A stretch of 64,000 bases of DNA from Pedobacter polysacchareus (GCF_019802255.1 NZ_JAHYSS010000004.1:324621-388620); one strand, 5' to 3'; positions 1 to 8,370 are shown, counted from the stretch's first letter. The notes: a model not told the origin generated them from the sequence alone. Translations and numbers: made by a program.

Positions 1-3
1 TTT

Positions 4-81
4 TGGTGGGAAATGAGGGGTTCGAACCCCCGACCCCCTCGGTGTAAACGAGGTGCTCTGAACCAGCTGAGCTAATTTCCC
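4..81 (-). tRNA. tRNA-Val (anticodon TAC), CCA encoded
   Basis: Read on the minus strand this folds as a full cloverleaf: 7-bp acceptor GGGAAAT/ATTTCCC, D-arm GCTC...GAGC, anticodon stem CCTCG/CGAGG around loop TTTACAC (anticodon TAC, valine), a 5-nt variable loop, and a T-arm with TTCGAAC. The discriminator A is at 7 and a genome-encoded CCA occupies 4-6. Upstream on the same strand a TAACTTTG box at 145-138 is a plausible Bacteroidota -7 promoter element; two more TAnnTTTG matches lie at 170-163 and 195-188. Confidence 0.95.
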
Positions 82-209
82 TTCTGCTGTACTCTATTTG
101 TATCAAATACGAGCTGAGTAAGCTCTTTCCCGTTTTGCAAAGTTACCTTCGTTTTGGGATTGCAAATATACACCCTTAAATCAGTTTTGCAAAAATATTT
201 TCAACTATT

Positions 210-935
210 TTATGATAATATATCTTCCAGAACCTGATGTGAGCGGATTTCTCCAAAAGAAGCTGTGTGTAAGGTATAGTAAATCAGTATTTTATCAAGG
301 ATTCTACGACGGGTTTTATTATCTAATTTTATTTCAATTATTTTTTCGAAAGGCAAAATAAATAGTGAAATAAAGAGTGCTGCGTCGTCCTTATCGATAA
401 AATGTGGGTGTACGGGAGGTAAAGATTTAAACTCTCCTTCTTGTAAATCGAAATAACTTTGGTCACTTTTGGTCTGTGAACTTGGTGCAAAACCGAGGTA
501 ACGCGATAATTTCAACAGAAAAGCCAGGTGAAAATTCACATTTGTACCCTGAGATTCATCAAACCAGCAGACCGCATTAAAGATAAAATCAAATAAATAC
601 TCGTCGGTCATCTGCTGACGGATGCTTTTATACAGCACTTCATTCAGGAACATGGCCATTGTACTTTTCAGAATGTCGTAAGGAATACTGCTAAAAATAG
701 GAGATGGTCTCAGTTCAGAAATGCGTTGGATGCTGGAGTTTACTTTATGGTAAACCACCATATCTACCAGATGCAGGGGCTGCAGCATGTTCATTCTGAT
801 CTTTGCCTTCGGTTTTTTCACCCCGTTGATCAGGTAAGACTGCATGCCAAATTTCTCGGTAAACATTTGTACCACCACACTGCTCTCACTGTACAGTGTC
901 GTTTTTAATACGATTCCACGTGTTTTATGCAGCAT
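210..935 (-). CDS. recO: DNA repair protein RecO
   Basis: RecO anneals single strands and, with RecR, loads RecA at gaps in the RecF pathway. The 241-aa length fits the family. The N-terminus (MLHKTRGIVLKT then YSESSVVVQMFTEKFG) is the characteristic OB-fold start; the rest is the helical RecO C-terminal domain. Only one cysteine is visible in the central part, so the four-cysteine zinc finger of some RecO proteins is absent. The start overlaps the end of the upstream kinase gene by 11 bases, so the two are probably cotranscribed. recF lies about 55 kb away in this window. Family assignment is secure. Confidence 0.93.
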   Translation of the reverse strand: MLHKTRGIVLKTTLYSESSVVVQMFTEKFGMQSYLINGVKKPKAKIRMNMLQPLHLVDMVVYHKVNSSIQRISELRPSPIFSSIPYDILKSTMAMFLNEVLYKSIRQQMTDEYLFDFIFNAVCWFDESQGTNVNFHLAFLLKLSRYLGFAPSSQTKSDQSYFDLQEGEFKSLPPVHPHFIDKDDAALFISLFILPFEKIIEIKLDNKTRRRILDKILIYYTLHTASFGEIRSHQVLEDILS

Positions 936-1281
936 AATAGATTTTTGGCAGGAAAATGATCAATCCAATCAGAACAGCCGCAAAGGCTGCAATCAGCACT
1001 GCTCCGGCAGCCACATCTTTAATGATTTTTGCTTTTGGATGGATATCCGGGGAAACCAAGTCTACCAGTACTTCTATGGTGGTATTGAACAATTCTGAGC
1101 TCAATACAATCCCTGAAGCTGCTATAATCCAAAGCCATTCAGAGGAATCCAGCTGATAATACCATCCGGCAATGCCGACCAGCATCAGCACCACTACATG
1201 AAATCTGAAATTAAATTGGCTTTTGCTGGCGTAAGCGATTCCAGAAAACGCATAACCAAAACTCTTGATAAATTTAGTCAT
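925..1281 (-). CDS. Diacylglycerol/undecaprenol kinase family membrane protein
   Basis: Predicted 118-aa integral membrane kinase of the DgkA family, phosphorylating undecaprenol or diacylglycerol at the inner membrane. It shows the family motif SSELFNTTIEVLVD at about residues 62-75, followed by a KDVAAGAVL segment, with three hydrophobic helices. I chose the ATG at 1281 (MTKFIKSFGYAFSG) because a GGAG sits just upstream and the reading frame beyond it (to 1326) does not resemble the family. The stop overlaps recO by 11 bases. Whether the substrate is undecaprenol, as in Gram-positive homologues, or diacylglycerol cannot be read from the sequence. Confidence 0.88.
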   Translation of the reverse strand: MTKFIKSFGYAFSGIAYASKSQFNFRFHVVVLMLVGIAGWYYQLDSSEWLWIIAASGIVLSSELFNTTIEVLVDLVSPDIHPKAKIIKDVAAGAVLIAAFAAVLIGLIIFLPKIYYAA

Positions 1282-1462
1282 AGCTCCGGTACAAATTCTA
1301 TTTTGTAACCTTACAAAGTACGTCATGCTTTACTGGATTTCCAATTATTAAATGCGCCATCTTGCTTTTAGTCGCAAATTGATGGAGAGGTCTCAGTGAT
1401 GTTGGATCCGATTGCATAAATGTAGAAGATGATTTAATCCCGGTCGAAAATTAAAATAAGCT

Positions 1463-1470
1463 TACCTTTG
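1463..1470 (+). promoter_or_regulatory. TAnnTTTG -7 element for rlmF
   Basis: TACCTTTG at 1463-1470 matches the Bacteroidota -7 consensus and lies 21 bases before the rlmF ATG, giving a predicted leader of under 20 nt. A GAAGGT just before the ATG is a weak Shine-Dalgarno-like sequence. Confidence 0.5.
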
Positions 1471-1491
1471 GCGATCATTTAGCCGAAGGTA

Positions 1492-2445
1492 ATGTCAATA
1501 GAGAAAAACGAGTTACACCCAAGAAACAAGCACCGTTCCAGGTATGATTTTCCGGAACTAATTAAAACATTGCCGGAATTACGTCCTTTTGTGGCGGTCA
1601 ATCCATACGGTGATGAGTCCATAGATTTTTCAAATCCCATGGCGGTGAGGTTGTTGAATCAGGCGTTACTGAAACATTTCTATCAGATAGACTATTGGGA
1701 TATTCCTGAAGGATACCTTTGTCCGCCGATTCCAGGAAGAGCAGATTATGTGCATTACCTGGCAGATTTATTGGCTTCCGTAAATGCTGGGGCTGTTCCT
1801 CAGGGCGGAAAAATTAAAGGCCTCGATATTGGTATCGGCGCCAATTGTATTTACCCCATCATTGGACATCAGGAATATGGATGGTCATTTGTAGGCTCTG
1901 ATGTAGATTCTTACGCAATAAAGTCTGCTAAAAACTTAGCTACGATTAATCCAGCTTTATTGGCTTCCGTATTTCCAAGATTACAAGCGCATAAAAATCA
2001 GATTTTTAAAGGCATATTGAAACCGGGAGAGCTCTTCGATTTCACAATGTGTAATCCACCATTCCATGCTTCAGCGGAAGAGGCAAGAGCAGGATCACAA
2101 AGAAAAGTGAGGAATTTAGGTACGCAGAGAGGTAAAATTCCTGTGTTGAATTTCGGTGGACAGCAGGCTGAATTGTGGTGTGACGGTGGGGAAGTTGGTT
2201 TCATCAGAAAAATGATTCAGGAAAGTGAAACCATCGGGAAACAATGTTTTTGGTTTACCACACTGGTTTCTAAAAGCATGCATCTTCCTTTTATCTATAC
2301 TGCTTTGGATAAAGTTAATCCGGTACAAATTAGAACAATAGAGATGGCACAAGGACAGAAGATCAGCCGTTTTCTGGCCTGGACATTTTTAACTATTGAG
2401 GAGCAGGAGCGTTGGAAGGCTGATCGCTGGTCTCAAAAGAAATAA
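1492..2445 (+). CDS. rlmF: 23S rRNA (adenine1618-N6)-methyltransferase RlmF
   Basis: RlmF makes m6A1618 in 23S rRNA using S-adenosylmethionine. The 317-aa protein opens with the lineage-typical [19 protein letters not shown] block, has a SAM-binding glycine motif ([13 protein letters not shown]) near residue 110, and the catalytic NPPF of N6-adenine methyltransferases near residue 188, followed by the RKVRNLG region. Its 3' end overlaps the convergent small gene at 2393-2740 by 53 bases. A short TAnnTTTG promoter precedes it, so it looks monocistronic. Confidence 0.93.
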   Translation: MSIEKNELHPRNKHRSRYDFPELIKTLPELRPFVAVNPYGDESIDFSNPMAVRLLNQALLKHFYQIDYWDIPEGYLCPPIPGRADYVHYLADLLASVNAGAVPQGGKIKGLDIGIGANCIYPIIGHQEYGWSFVGSDVDSYAIKSAKNLATINPALLASVFPRLQAHKNQIFKGILKPGELFDFTMCNPPFHASAEEARAGSQRKVRNLGTQRGKIPVLNFGGQQAELWCDGGEVGFIRKMIQESETIGKQCFWFTTLVSKSMHLPFIYTALDKVNPVQIRTIEMAQGQKISRFLAWTFLTIEEQERWKADRWSQKK

Positions 2446-2740
2446 GTACTGCGGCTTTTTTATTTTTGAAAGCGCCGATCGGCGCTTTCGTTTCTATATG
2501 TTTAAAGAATAACGCATCACTTTCTTTGAAGCGGTTTTTCACCATGCAATAAAGGTGAAGACATTTGATCCAATTCAGGGCAGTGGCTTTATCTTTCCAT
2601 ATTTCAGGATATAAATAAACCTCATTTCCCTCAATACGGATGATGTTTTTCTCTTCCAGTTCTTTTACATTGGCAATAATCTTTGCCGTTTGTGCGGCTA
2701 GATTTGCCGTATTTTGAACTTTCTTTTTTGCGTAAATCAT
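2393..2740 (-). CDS. Hypothetical 115-aa protein, last gene of dtxR-DUF2130 unit
   Basis: I do not recognise a family. The product is basic at its N-terminus ([14 protein letters not shown]), predicted mostly helical for the first 50 residues, with a short beta-like middle ([16 protein letters not shown]) and a Ser/Pro/Ala tail. It starts 4 bases after the stop of the DUF2130 gene, which itself starts 3 bases after the dtxR-like gene, so all three are probably one transcript. The last 53 bases overlap the end of rlmF on the other strand. The tight spacing is the best argument that it is real. Confidence 0.65.
   Translation of the reverse strand: MIYAKKKVQNTANLAAQTAKIIANVKELEEKNIIRIEGNEVYLYPEIWKDKATALNWIKCLHLYCMVKNRFKESDALFFKHIETKAPIGAFKNKKAAVLISFETSDQPSNAPAPQ
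2468..2489. repeat. Perfect 22-bp palindrome inside a coding region, possible rlmF terminator
   Basis: The two half-sites are GAAAGCGCCGA and TCGGCGCTTTC. It begins 23 bases after the rlmF stop and is followed on the plus strand by only a weak T-rich run (GTTTCTATATG). On the minus strand it encodes K-A-P-I-G-A-F of the small unknown gene. Confidence 0.6.
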
Positions 2741-2744
2741 GTGC

Positions 2745-4034
2745 TTAAGATTCTAGAAGTAAAGTATCGTCTTCATCATCGGTCAGGCTCAGTTGAATGG
2801 TGTCTGTACCGGCAATTCCTTCGATTGAGCCACGGATATGTGCGGCATTTAACATCACTTTTTCCAATTGTTTCTCTCTCGCTTTCCACATTTTCTCCAT
2901 GGCATCACGTTCTTTCTGAATCGATAACTTCATGCTCATAAATCCTTCTCTGATTGCTTTCCACTGTTCAGAAAACTCGTTGCTGGTCAGGTAATCGTAT
3001 AGCATGTGCATCTTATCACCACGGTTTTCCTGTGATTTGGCTGCAGAAAACAATTTCACAATACCATCCCTAAGGATGTAAGAAACTGCTTTTACCTCAT
3101 CAAATGAACAGATCCATACGCCGTCCTTTTCACCAAAGCAATCCATTCCTTTCGGATAGCACTGGGTCACAATTACGGCTACATCTACACCCATGCTGCG
3201 CATGTCTTTCTTTAATTTCTCTATCCATTCTATAGAGAAATCCTTGGTACGCTTACTTTCATAAATGATTTTCCCACATTCCTGACCAAATTGATTCCTC
3301 ACATGGTGAACGCAATCTGCACCTCTTACCCCCTTACCAACTTCGGTAATCAGGTCAAAGGGGAAGGCATTGCGCAATAATTCCTCAAGAATCAACTCCT
3401 GAACTTCTCCCTGTAATTGCATAGATCCTTGTTCCGCCTTGCGCTTCATTTCTTCCGCCAGCTTTTTCTGATCATCCAATTGTTTCTCCAGCTCTTTGAC
3501 GCGGAGTTGGTGCTCGGTATCTTTAAGGTTGTTTTTTTCTGTTTCTTGTTTCCTGATCTGCTCCACCATTTCGGCACGCTGCTCCTGAAGTTTCCGATGC
3601 AGCTGCAGCTCCATCTCTTCTTCTTTCTCCTTCATTGCTTTTTCTTTCATCAGGAAATCCAGCTCTTTGGAACGTGCAAGCTTTAACTTTTCTTCCGCTT
3701 CCTTCTGGGCATTGTCCATCATGGCGAGTTTGTTCTCGAAATCACTTGCAATACTCTTCCTCAGCGTTTCCTCGATAGCTGTTTGCAGCATCTTCTTTTC
3801 TTCTGCCAACTGTTTCTCAAAAGCCTGGGCCTGCAGTTTTTGCTGCTGCTCATAAACCTGTTCCTGGTCTTTTTGCTGCTGTGTTAACTTGCTGAGCTTC
3901 TGTTGGTATTCTTCATCCTTTTGCTTTGTAAAAGTGACCATCTTTTCTCTGAGCTCTTTTTTATACTCCTCCGCCATCACTTCTTCTATTGGAAAAGTAT
4001 GGGCACAATTCGGACATTTTATTTCTGTTGACAT
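2745..4034 (-). CDS. DUF2130 protein: zinc-ribbon-like N-terminus, coiled coil, PD-(D/E)xK-like C-terminus
   Basis: This 429-aa protein matches the DUF2130 family by its overall pattern. The N-terminus has a CPNC pair at residues 7-10 resembling half of a zinc ribbon. Residues about 25-210 are a very charged Lys/Glu/Gln coiled coil. The C-terminal third holds GADCVHHV followed 17 residues later by YESKRTKDFS, a D...ExK arrangement typical of PD-(D/E)xK nucleases and similar to what is seen in RmuC-like proteins; that reading is my inference and catalysis is unproven. It starts 3 bases after the DtxR-like regulator and is probably cotranscribed with it. Confidence 0.8.
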   Translation of the reverse strand: MSTEIKCPNCAHTFPIEEVMAEEYKKELREKMVTFTKQKDEEYQQKLSKLTQQQKDQEQVYEQQQKLQAQAFEKQLAEEKKMLQTAIEETLRKSIASDFENKLAMMDNAQKEAEEKLKLARSKELDFLMKEKAMKEKEEEMELQLHRKLQEQRAEMVEQIRKQETEKNNLKDTEHQLRVKELEKQLDDQKKLAEEMKRKAEQGSMQLQGEVQELILEELLRNAFPFDLITEVGKGVRGADCVHHVRNQFGQECGKIIYESKRTKDFSIEWIEKLKKDMRSMGVDVAVIVTQCYPKGMDCFGEKDGVWICSFDEVKAVSYILRDGIVKLFSAAKSQENRGDKMHMLYDYLTSNEFSEQWKAIREGFMSMKLSIQKERDAMEKMWKAREKQLEKVMLNAAHIRGSIEGIAGTDTIQLSLTDDEDDTLLLES

Positions 4035-4037
4035 ATT

Positions 4038-4709
4038 TTATCGTTGATGGAGGGTGATAAATAAACTTTCTGCAAACTTCATAGATACATTTCTGGCTTC
4101 CTGATCTGAGATCTGAATGCTCATAGAACCGTCGAAATCTATGCGTTCTAATACTTTTATAGGGGTTCCAATGGTAATTTCCAGTTTTTCCAGGTATTGC
4201 AGGAATACGGTAGAAGTATCTTTTACCGCGACTACCCAGCAAACTTCCTCTTCTTGCACTTCAGAAAGCAGGATTTTTTCCACTTTAGGCATATCGCCAT
4301 TGGCTTTTGGAATGGGATCGCCATGTGGATCAAATTCAGGGAAGCCCAGAAATTCTTCTAACTTATCCACCAGCTTATTGGATTGGATATGCTCTAACTG
4401 TTCCGCGACCTCATGGACCTCATCCCAACTAAAATCCAGCTTCTCGTAAAGAAAAGTTTCCCATAACCGGTGCTTTCTTAAAATGGCAATCGCTTGCTGT
4501 TTTCCAGAATCAGTCAGTAAGATCTTTCCGTATTTCTTATAGCTGACCAATTCTTTTTCTTTCAACTTTTTCAGCATATCCGTGGCGGTGGCAGGCTTTA
4601 CACCTAAATGGGCTGCCATTTCATTGGTGCCAGCTTCAGGCTTGTCCTCATTCTGAAAACTTAATTTCAGTAAGGCTTTTAAATAGTTTTCTTCCGTATA
4701 AGATAGCAT
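4038..4709 (-). CDS. DtxR/MntR-family metal-dependent transcriptional regulator
   Basis: Predicted Fe- or Mn-responsive repressor of 223 aa. It has an N-terminal winged helix (LSYTEENYLKAL, then HLGVKPATATDMLKKLKEKELV), a dimerisation and metal-binding domain (HRLWETFLYEKL, HEVAEQLEHIQS) and a C-terminal FeoA/SH3-like domain from about residue 145. I use the ATG at 4709 and not the in-frame codon at 4727, because a TATATTTG -7 box ends exactly 4 bases before it, implying a leaderless mRNA. It is divergent from a TonB receptor whose promoter carries two DtxR-like operators and heads the operon with DUF2130 and a small unknown gene. Metal specificity is not decided by sequence alone. Confidence 0.92.
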   Translation of the reverse strand: MLSYTEENYLKALLKLSFQNEDKPEAGTNEMAAHLGVKPATATDMLKKLKEKELVSYKKYGKILLTDSGKQQAIAILRKHRLWETFLYEKLDFSWDEVHEVAEQLEHIQSNKLVDKLEEFLGFPEFDPHGDPIPKANGDMPKVEKILLSEVQEEEVCWVVAVKDTSTVFLQYLEKLEITIGTPIKVLERIDFDGSMSIQISDQEARNVSMKFAESLFITLHQR

Positions 4710-4713
4710 GGAA

Positions 4714-4721
4714 CAAATATA
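4714..4721 (-). promoter_or_regulatory. -7 element of the dtxR-like gene (leaderless start)
   Basis: TATATTTG read on the minus strand, followed by TTCC and then the ATG at 4709. The predicted transcription start falls on or next to the A of the start codon. Confidence 0.55.
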
Positions 4722-4743
4722 AAACAATAAATCTCAAATAACA

Positions 4744-4775
4744 TTTGTTAGGTTAGTCTAACTTTTATAGTTTTG
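4744..4775 (+). promoter_or_regulatory. Promoter of the TonB receptor gene
   Basis: TTTG at 4744-4747, a 20-base spacer, then TAGTTTTG at 4768-4775: a full match to the Bacteroidota TTTG-N19/20-TAnnTTTG promoter. One DtxR-like operator fills the spacer and a second lies just downstream over the predicted start point near 4779. Confidence 0.65.
4748..4766 (+). promoter_or_regulatory. DtxR-like operator 1
   Basis: TTAGGTTAGTCTAACTTTT matches 15 of 19 positions of the classical DtxR box TTAGGTTAGSCTAACCTAA. The core GTTAG-T-CTAAC at 4752-4762 is a perfect inverted repeat around one base. It sits between the -33 and -7 elements. Confidence 0.65.
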
Positions 4776-4780
4776 TATTG

Positions 4781-4799
4781 TTTTGTTAGTCTAACTTTT
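4781..4799 (+). promoter_or_regulatory. DtxR-like operator 2
   Basis: A second copy of the core GTTAGTCTAAC at 4785-4795, exactly 33 bp (about three helical turns) from the first, followed by the same TTTT. It covers the predicted transcription start of the TonB receptor gene. Confidence 0.62.
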
Positions 4800-4813
4800 T
4801 GATTTAAGTATAT

Positions 4814-7093
4814 ATGAAAATAATTTTTACAAGATCCTTTGTCTTTATTTTGTTTTTACTCTGCAGTTTAGCGGTCGCCGCACAAACGGGTACTATCCGT
4901 GGAAGGGTGATTTCGGAAGGAAGTCCGCTTCCACAAGTCAATATTAGTATTGGGCAGCCGGCTATAGTGACCACTACCGATAGTGCTGGTTTTTATGAAT
5001 TAACCTCATTAAAAGCGGGGGGGTATAAAGTTCAGGCCTCTGCAGTAGGTTTCAAGAAGATGTTTAAAAGCGTTGTTTTGAAACCGGAAGAAACGCTGCG
5101 GTTGGATTTCGACCTCAGTAATTTTCAAAACGACCTGAATGAAGTTGTGGTTACCGGTACGCTAAAAGAGGTGAACAGATTGGAAAGCCCAGTGCCAGTA
5201 GAGGTGTACACGCCTGCGTTTTTTAGGAAAAATCCAACACCTAGTATTTTTGATGCCCTGCAAAATGTGAATGGGGTAAGGCCACAGCTGAACTGCAATA
5301 TTTGTAACACCGGAGACATCCATATCAATGGATTAGAAGGCCCTTATACGATGATTTTGATTGATGGGATGCCAATTGTAAGTAGCTTATCGACGGTGTA
5401 CGGCCTTTCTGGAATTCCAAATTCTCTGGTAGAGCAGATCGAGATTGTAAAAGGGCCGGCCTCCTCTTTATATGGAAGTGAAGCCGTTGGAGGATTGATC
5501 AATATCATTACTAAGAAACCTCAAAATGCACCCTTGTTTACTGCCGATATCTTTGGAACTACTTATCAGGAGTTTAATGCAGATCTTGGGTTGAAAACTA
5601 AACTGGGTACCGCGACTGCATTAACAGGTGTTAATTATTATAAATTCGGGAATGTGGTAGACCATAACCACGATAATTTCACCGATGTAACTTTGCAGGA
5701 TCGCATCTCCATTTTTCAGAAATGGAATTTTGAACGTAAAGATAACAGGTTGTTTACTGTTGCAGGTCGATATTTGTATGAGGATCGTTGGGGTGGGGAA
5801 ACAAATTGGAATAAATCCTACCGGGGCGGCGATGAGGTGTATGGCGAAAGTATTTATACCAAAAGATGGGAATTGATTGGAAATTATCAATTGCCTGTTA
5901 AAGAGAAAATGTTTTTTGCCTTCTCTTTTAATAACCATGACCAGGATAGCCGATATGGTGATAAATCCTATATCGCCAGTCAAAAAGTAGGATTTGGTCA
6001 GCTGACCTGGGATAAAAAGATCAGCAATCATGATTTATTGATCGGAGCGGCTATGCGCTATACCTATTATGACGACAATACGCCGGCAACGGAGCTGAAT
6101 AATCCCGCAAAAAATATCTGGCTACCCGGTGTTTTTATACAGGATGAAATCCGTTTGAGTGCTAAACATTCAGTTCTGGCAGGTTTCCGCTACGATTATA
6201 ATTCTCTTCATGGTAATATTTTAACGCCAAGAGCGGCTTATAAATGGAAGCTGAACGATCTGAATATCCTTCGTTTAAATGCCGGAACCGGCTTTAGGGT
6301 GGTAAATATCTTTACCGAAGACCATGCCGCATTAACCGGTGCCAGGGATGTGGTCATTGCCGCAAAACTCAAACCTGAAAAAACGTATAATGTAAACCTG
6401 AATTTCCTAAGGAAAATGTACGCCAATGATGGGACATATTTTGGAATTGAAACCTCCGCATTTTATACACATTTCAATAACCGGATTATTGGAGATTTTG
6501 ATACTGATCCGAATAAGATCATCTACGATAATCTTGATGGTTATGCCCTGAGTAAAGGCTTTACCGCAAATTTCGATATGGCTTTAAATAACGGTTTAAA
6601 AGTAGTTATAGGCGCTACCTACCAAGATGTAGCCACCTACGAACATGGCATCAAAAAACAGCAGATCCTGACGGAAAAATTTTCCGGAAATTGGGCAGTT
6701 TCGTATAAAATCAGAGCGCTGGATTTAGGAATTGATTATACCGGTAATGTCTACAGTCCAATGCGCCTGCCATTACTTGGTCCTCTAGATCCGAGGGAGG
6801 AATTTTCTCCGACCTGGAGCATCCAGAATATCCAGTTTACCTATAGTGGGTTTCAGCGTTTTGAACTTTATGGCGGTATAAAAAACCTGCTGAACTGGAC
6901 ACCAAACCGCGGAAATCCTTTTATCATCGCCGGAGCAAATGATCCTTTTGATAAAAATGTGGTTTATGACGACCATGGTAAAGTAAAACCCACAGAAAGT
7001 AATCCTTATGCCTTAACCTTTGACCCGAATTATGTGTACGGGCCAAATCAAAATATCCGTGGTTTTTTTGGCATCAGGTATACCATAAAATAG
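4814..7093 (+). CDS. TonB-dependent outer-membrane receptor, probable metal-complex importer
   Basis: A 759-aa outer-membrane receptor. It has a signal peptide (cleavage near AVAAQ-TG), a carboxypeptidase-regulatory-like domain at about 25-105, a TonB-box-like NEVVVTGT, a plug domain (LIDGMPIV, then VEQIEIVKGPASSLYGSEAVGGLINIIT) at about 120-235, and a beta-barrel ending in FFGIRYTIK. A Cys-x-x-Cys pair near residue 160 (LNCNICNTGDIH) lies in the plug. Two DtxR-like operators in its promoter argue for iron or manganese acquisition; the actual ligand is unknown. The DAC-like gene follows after 23 bases and may be cotranscribed. Confidence 0.9.
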   Translation: MKIIFTRSFVFILFLLCSLAVAAQTGTIRGRVISEGSPLPQVNISIGQPAIVTTTDSAGFYELTSLKAGGYKVQASAVGFKKMFKSVVLKPEETLRLDFDLSNFQNDLNEVVVTGTLKEVNRLESPVPVEVYTPAFFRKNPTPSIFDALQNVNGVRPQLNCNICNTGDIHINGLEGPYTMILIDGMPIVSSLSTVYGLSGIPNSLVEQIEIVKGPASSLYGSEAVGGLINIITKKPQNAPLFTADIFGTTYQEFNADLGLKTKLGTATALTGVNYYKFGNVVDHNHDNFTDVTLQDRISIFQKWNFERKDNRLFTVAGRYLYEDRWGGETNWNKSYRGGDEVYGESIYTKRWELIGNYQLPVKEKMFFAFSFNNHDQDSRYGDKSYIASQKVGFGQLTWDKKISNHDLLIGAAMRYTYYDDNTPATELNNPAKNIWLPGVFIQDEIRLSAKHSVLAGFRYDYNSLHGNILTPRAAYKWKLNDLNILRLNAGTGFRVVNIFTEDHAALTGARDVVIAAKLKPEKTYNVNLNFLRKMYANDGTYFGIETSAFYTHFNNRIIGDFDTDPNKIIYDNLDGYALSKGFTANFDMALNNGLKVVIGATYQDVATYEHGIKKQQILTEKFSGNWAVSYKIRALDLGIDYTGNVYSPMRLPLLGPLDPREEFSPTWSIQNIQFTYSGFQRFELYGGIKNLLNWTPNRGNPFIIAGANDPFDKNVVYDDHGKVKPTESNPYALTFDPNYVYGPNQNIRGFFGIRYTIK

Positions 7094-7116
7094 TACGAAT
7101 AGTTTAACTTTATGGC

Positions 7117-8259
7117 ATGATCTACTACTCGACCTATCAGGCAGCAAGGGTGATTGCCCCAAAAGTTGAAGCTATTTTTGCAGCACATCTTTCTGCTGCC
7201 CGGGAAAGTGGAGAGGATGATCTGGCGCCATTGCCTACTGCAAATGTGGTTGAAGCGATCATTGACGCTACTTTCTGGGCTAGTTTGCGCAAAGAGGAGG
7301 GTCATTCACCAAAGATTTCTTTGGCTTATCTTCCTCCTCAGCAGGCAGGAAATCCACTGCTTTTCAAACACCGACTGCCTTTAAGCGCGGGAATTCTAAC
7401 TAAAATCGCACCTGGTGTGGAAAGAGCAGGAATTCACCTGGGGGTATGGATGGAAGATGATGAGCTTTTTATCTGGGGAACTACAGTAAGCATTCCTAAT
7501 TTCTGCTTTGTACTCGATGTTTCTGAACCGGCTTTGTTGGTGATCAAACACCGCCGGATCTACGGATTTGGCAAGTTTACCAATATCGCTGTGCTCAAAG
7601 GAGATCAGGTGAAAATGGTAGAGGAAAACAATACCGATATGAGGGATTGTCCGCCGATGCTGCTTTCCCTGCTCGACCTTACCGCACCCTCTTATTGGAA
7701 TGATTCGGTGAATGTGATGATTCAGCTTGCCGTTTCTATGCGGAGCCATGGACGAGGCGGAACCTTGCTAATCGTGCCAAATGAGACCAATCACTGGCTG
7801 CAATCTATTATCAAACCAATTCAGTACTATGTACAGCCGGCCTTTACAGGGCTTTCTAAATTACTGCAGCAAGACCGTAAAGAAGCGAGTCAGATTTTTT
7901 GGCAAACCGCCCTTAAGCGGGAAGTAGAACATTTGGCAGGTTTAACCGCTGTGGACGGTGCTACTGTGATCAGCAATGATTATGAGCTTTTAGCTTTTGG
8001 GGCTAAGATCGGCCGGGCGAAAGGAAAGGATAATATTGACGAAATTTCTTTCTCAGAACCGATTAAAGGTGGAGATGCTATTGTAGTTCATCCTACAAAA
8101 GTAGGTGGAACAAGACATCTTTCTGCCGCTCAGTTTGTTCATGACCAAAGAGATGCGACGGCATTAGTGGCCTCTCAGGATGGTCATTTTACCATTTATA
8201 GCTGGTCTGTCAGACAGGATAGGGTGCAGGCTCACCGGATTGATACCTTGTTGCTGTAA
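7117..8259 (+). CDS. DACNV-type sensor protein with diadenylate-cyclase-like C-terminal domain
   Basis: A 380-aa protein that I place in the DACNV/DisA_N group: an N-terminal sensor-like region followed by a C-terminal diadenylate cyclase (DAC) fold. The DAC signature appears as DGATVI near residue 279 and GGTRHLSAA near residue 330, with the following strand DATALVASQDGHFTIYSW. Canonical cyclases have DGA and GTRHRAA; here the second Arg of RHR is Leu. Such proteins could make or bind a cyclic dinucleotide, but activity is not established. No membrane segment is evident. It lies 23 bases after the TonB receptor gene and so may be under DtxR-type control. Confidence 0.7.
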   Translation: MIYYSTYQAARVIAPKVEAIFAAHLSAARESGEDDLAPLPTANVVEAIIDATFWASLRKEEGHSPKISLAYLPPQQAGNPLLFKHRLPLSAGILTKIAPGVERAGIHLGVWMEDDELFIWGTTVSIPNFCFVLDVSEPALLVIKHRRIYGFGKFTNIAVLKGDQVKMVEENNTDMRDCPPMLLSLLDLTAPSYWNDSVNVMIQLAVSMRSHGRGGTLLIVPNETNHWLQSIIKPIQYYVQPAFTGLSKLLQQDRKEASQIFWQTALKREVEHLAGLTAVDGATVISNDYELLAFGAKIGRAKGKDNIDEISFSEPIKGGDAIVVHPTKVGGTRHLSAAQFVHDQRDATALVASQDGHFTIYSWSVRQDRVQAHRIDTLLL

Positions 8260-8312
8260 TTCTTTATGGTAAAAAAGCTGAATGATCTTTTCTAAACGGA
8301 TTTTGACCGCAT

Positions 8313-8340
8313 AAAAAAAGCGTACAATAAGTACGCCTCA
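8313..8340 (-). terminator. Intrinsic terminator for the 52-aa peptide gene
   Basis: Stem GCGTAC/GTACGC (8320-8336) with a 5-nt loop; on the minus strand it is followed by seven T residues. It lies directly downstream of the small minus-strand ORF and supports its transcription. Confidence 0.7.
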
Positions 8341-8370
8341 AAAATTAATTAATCTCTGTTTCTCCCCGAT

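Noticed and set aside
4710..4727. Upstream start of the DtxR-like gene
   Set aside because: It lies inside the -7 element; the ATG at 4709 fits the family start.
5621..6031. Minus-strand ORF of 136 aa inside the TonB receptor
   Set aside because: Antisense shadow with no upstream signals.
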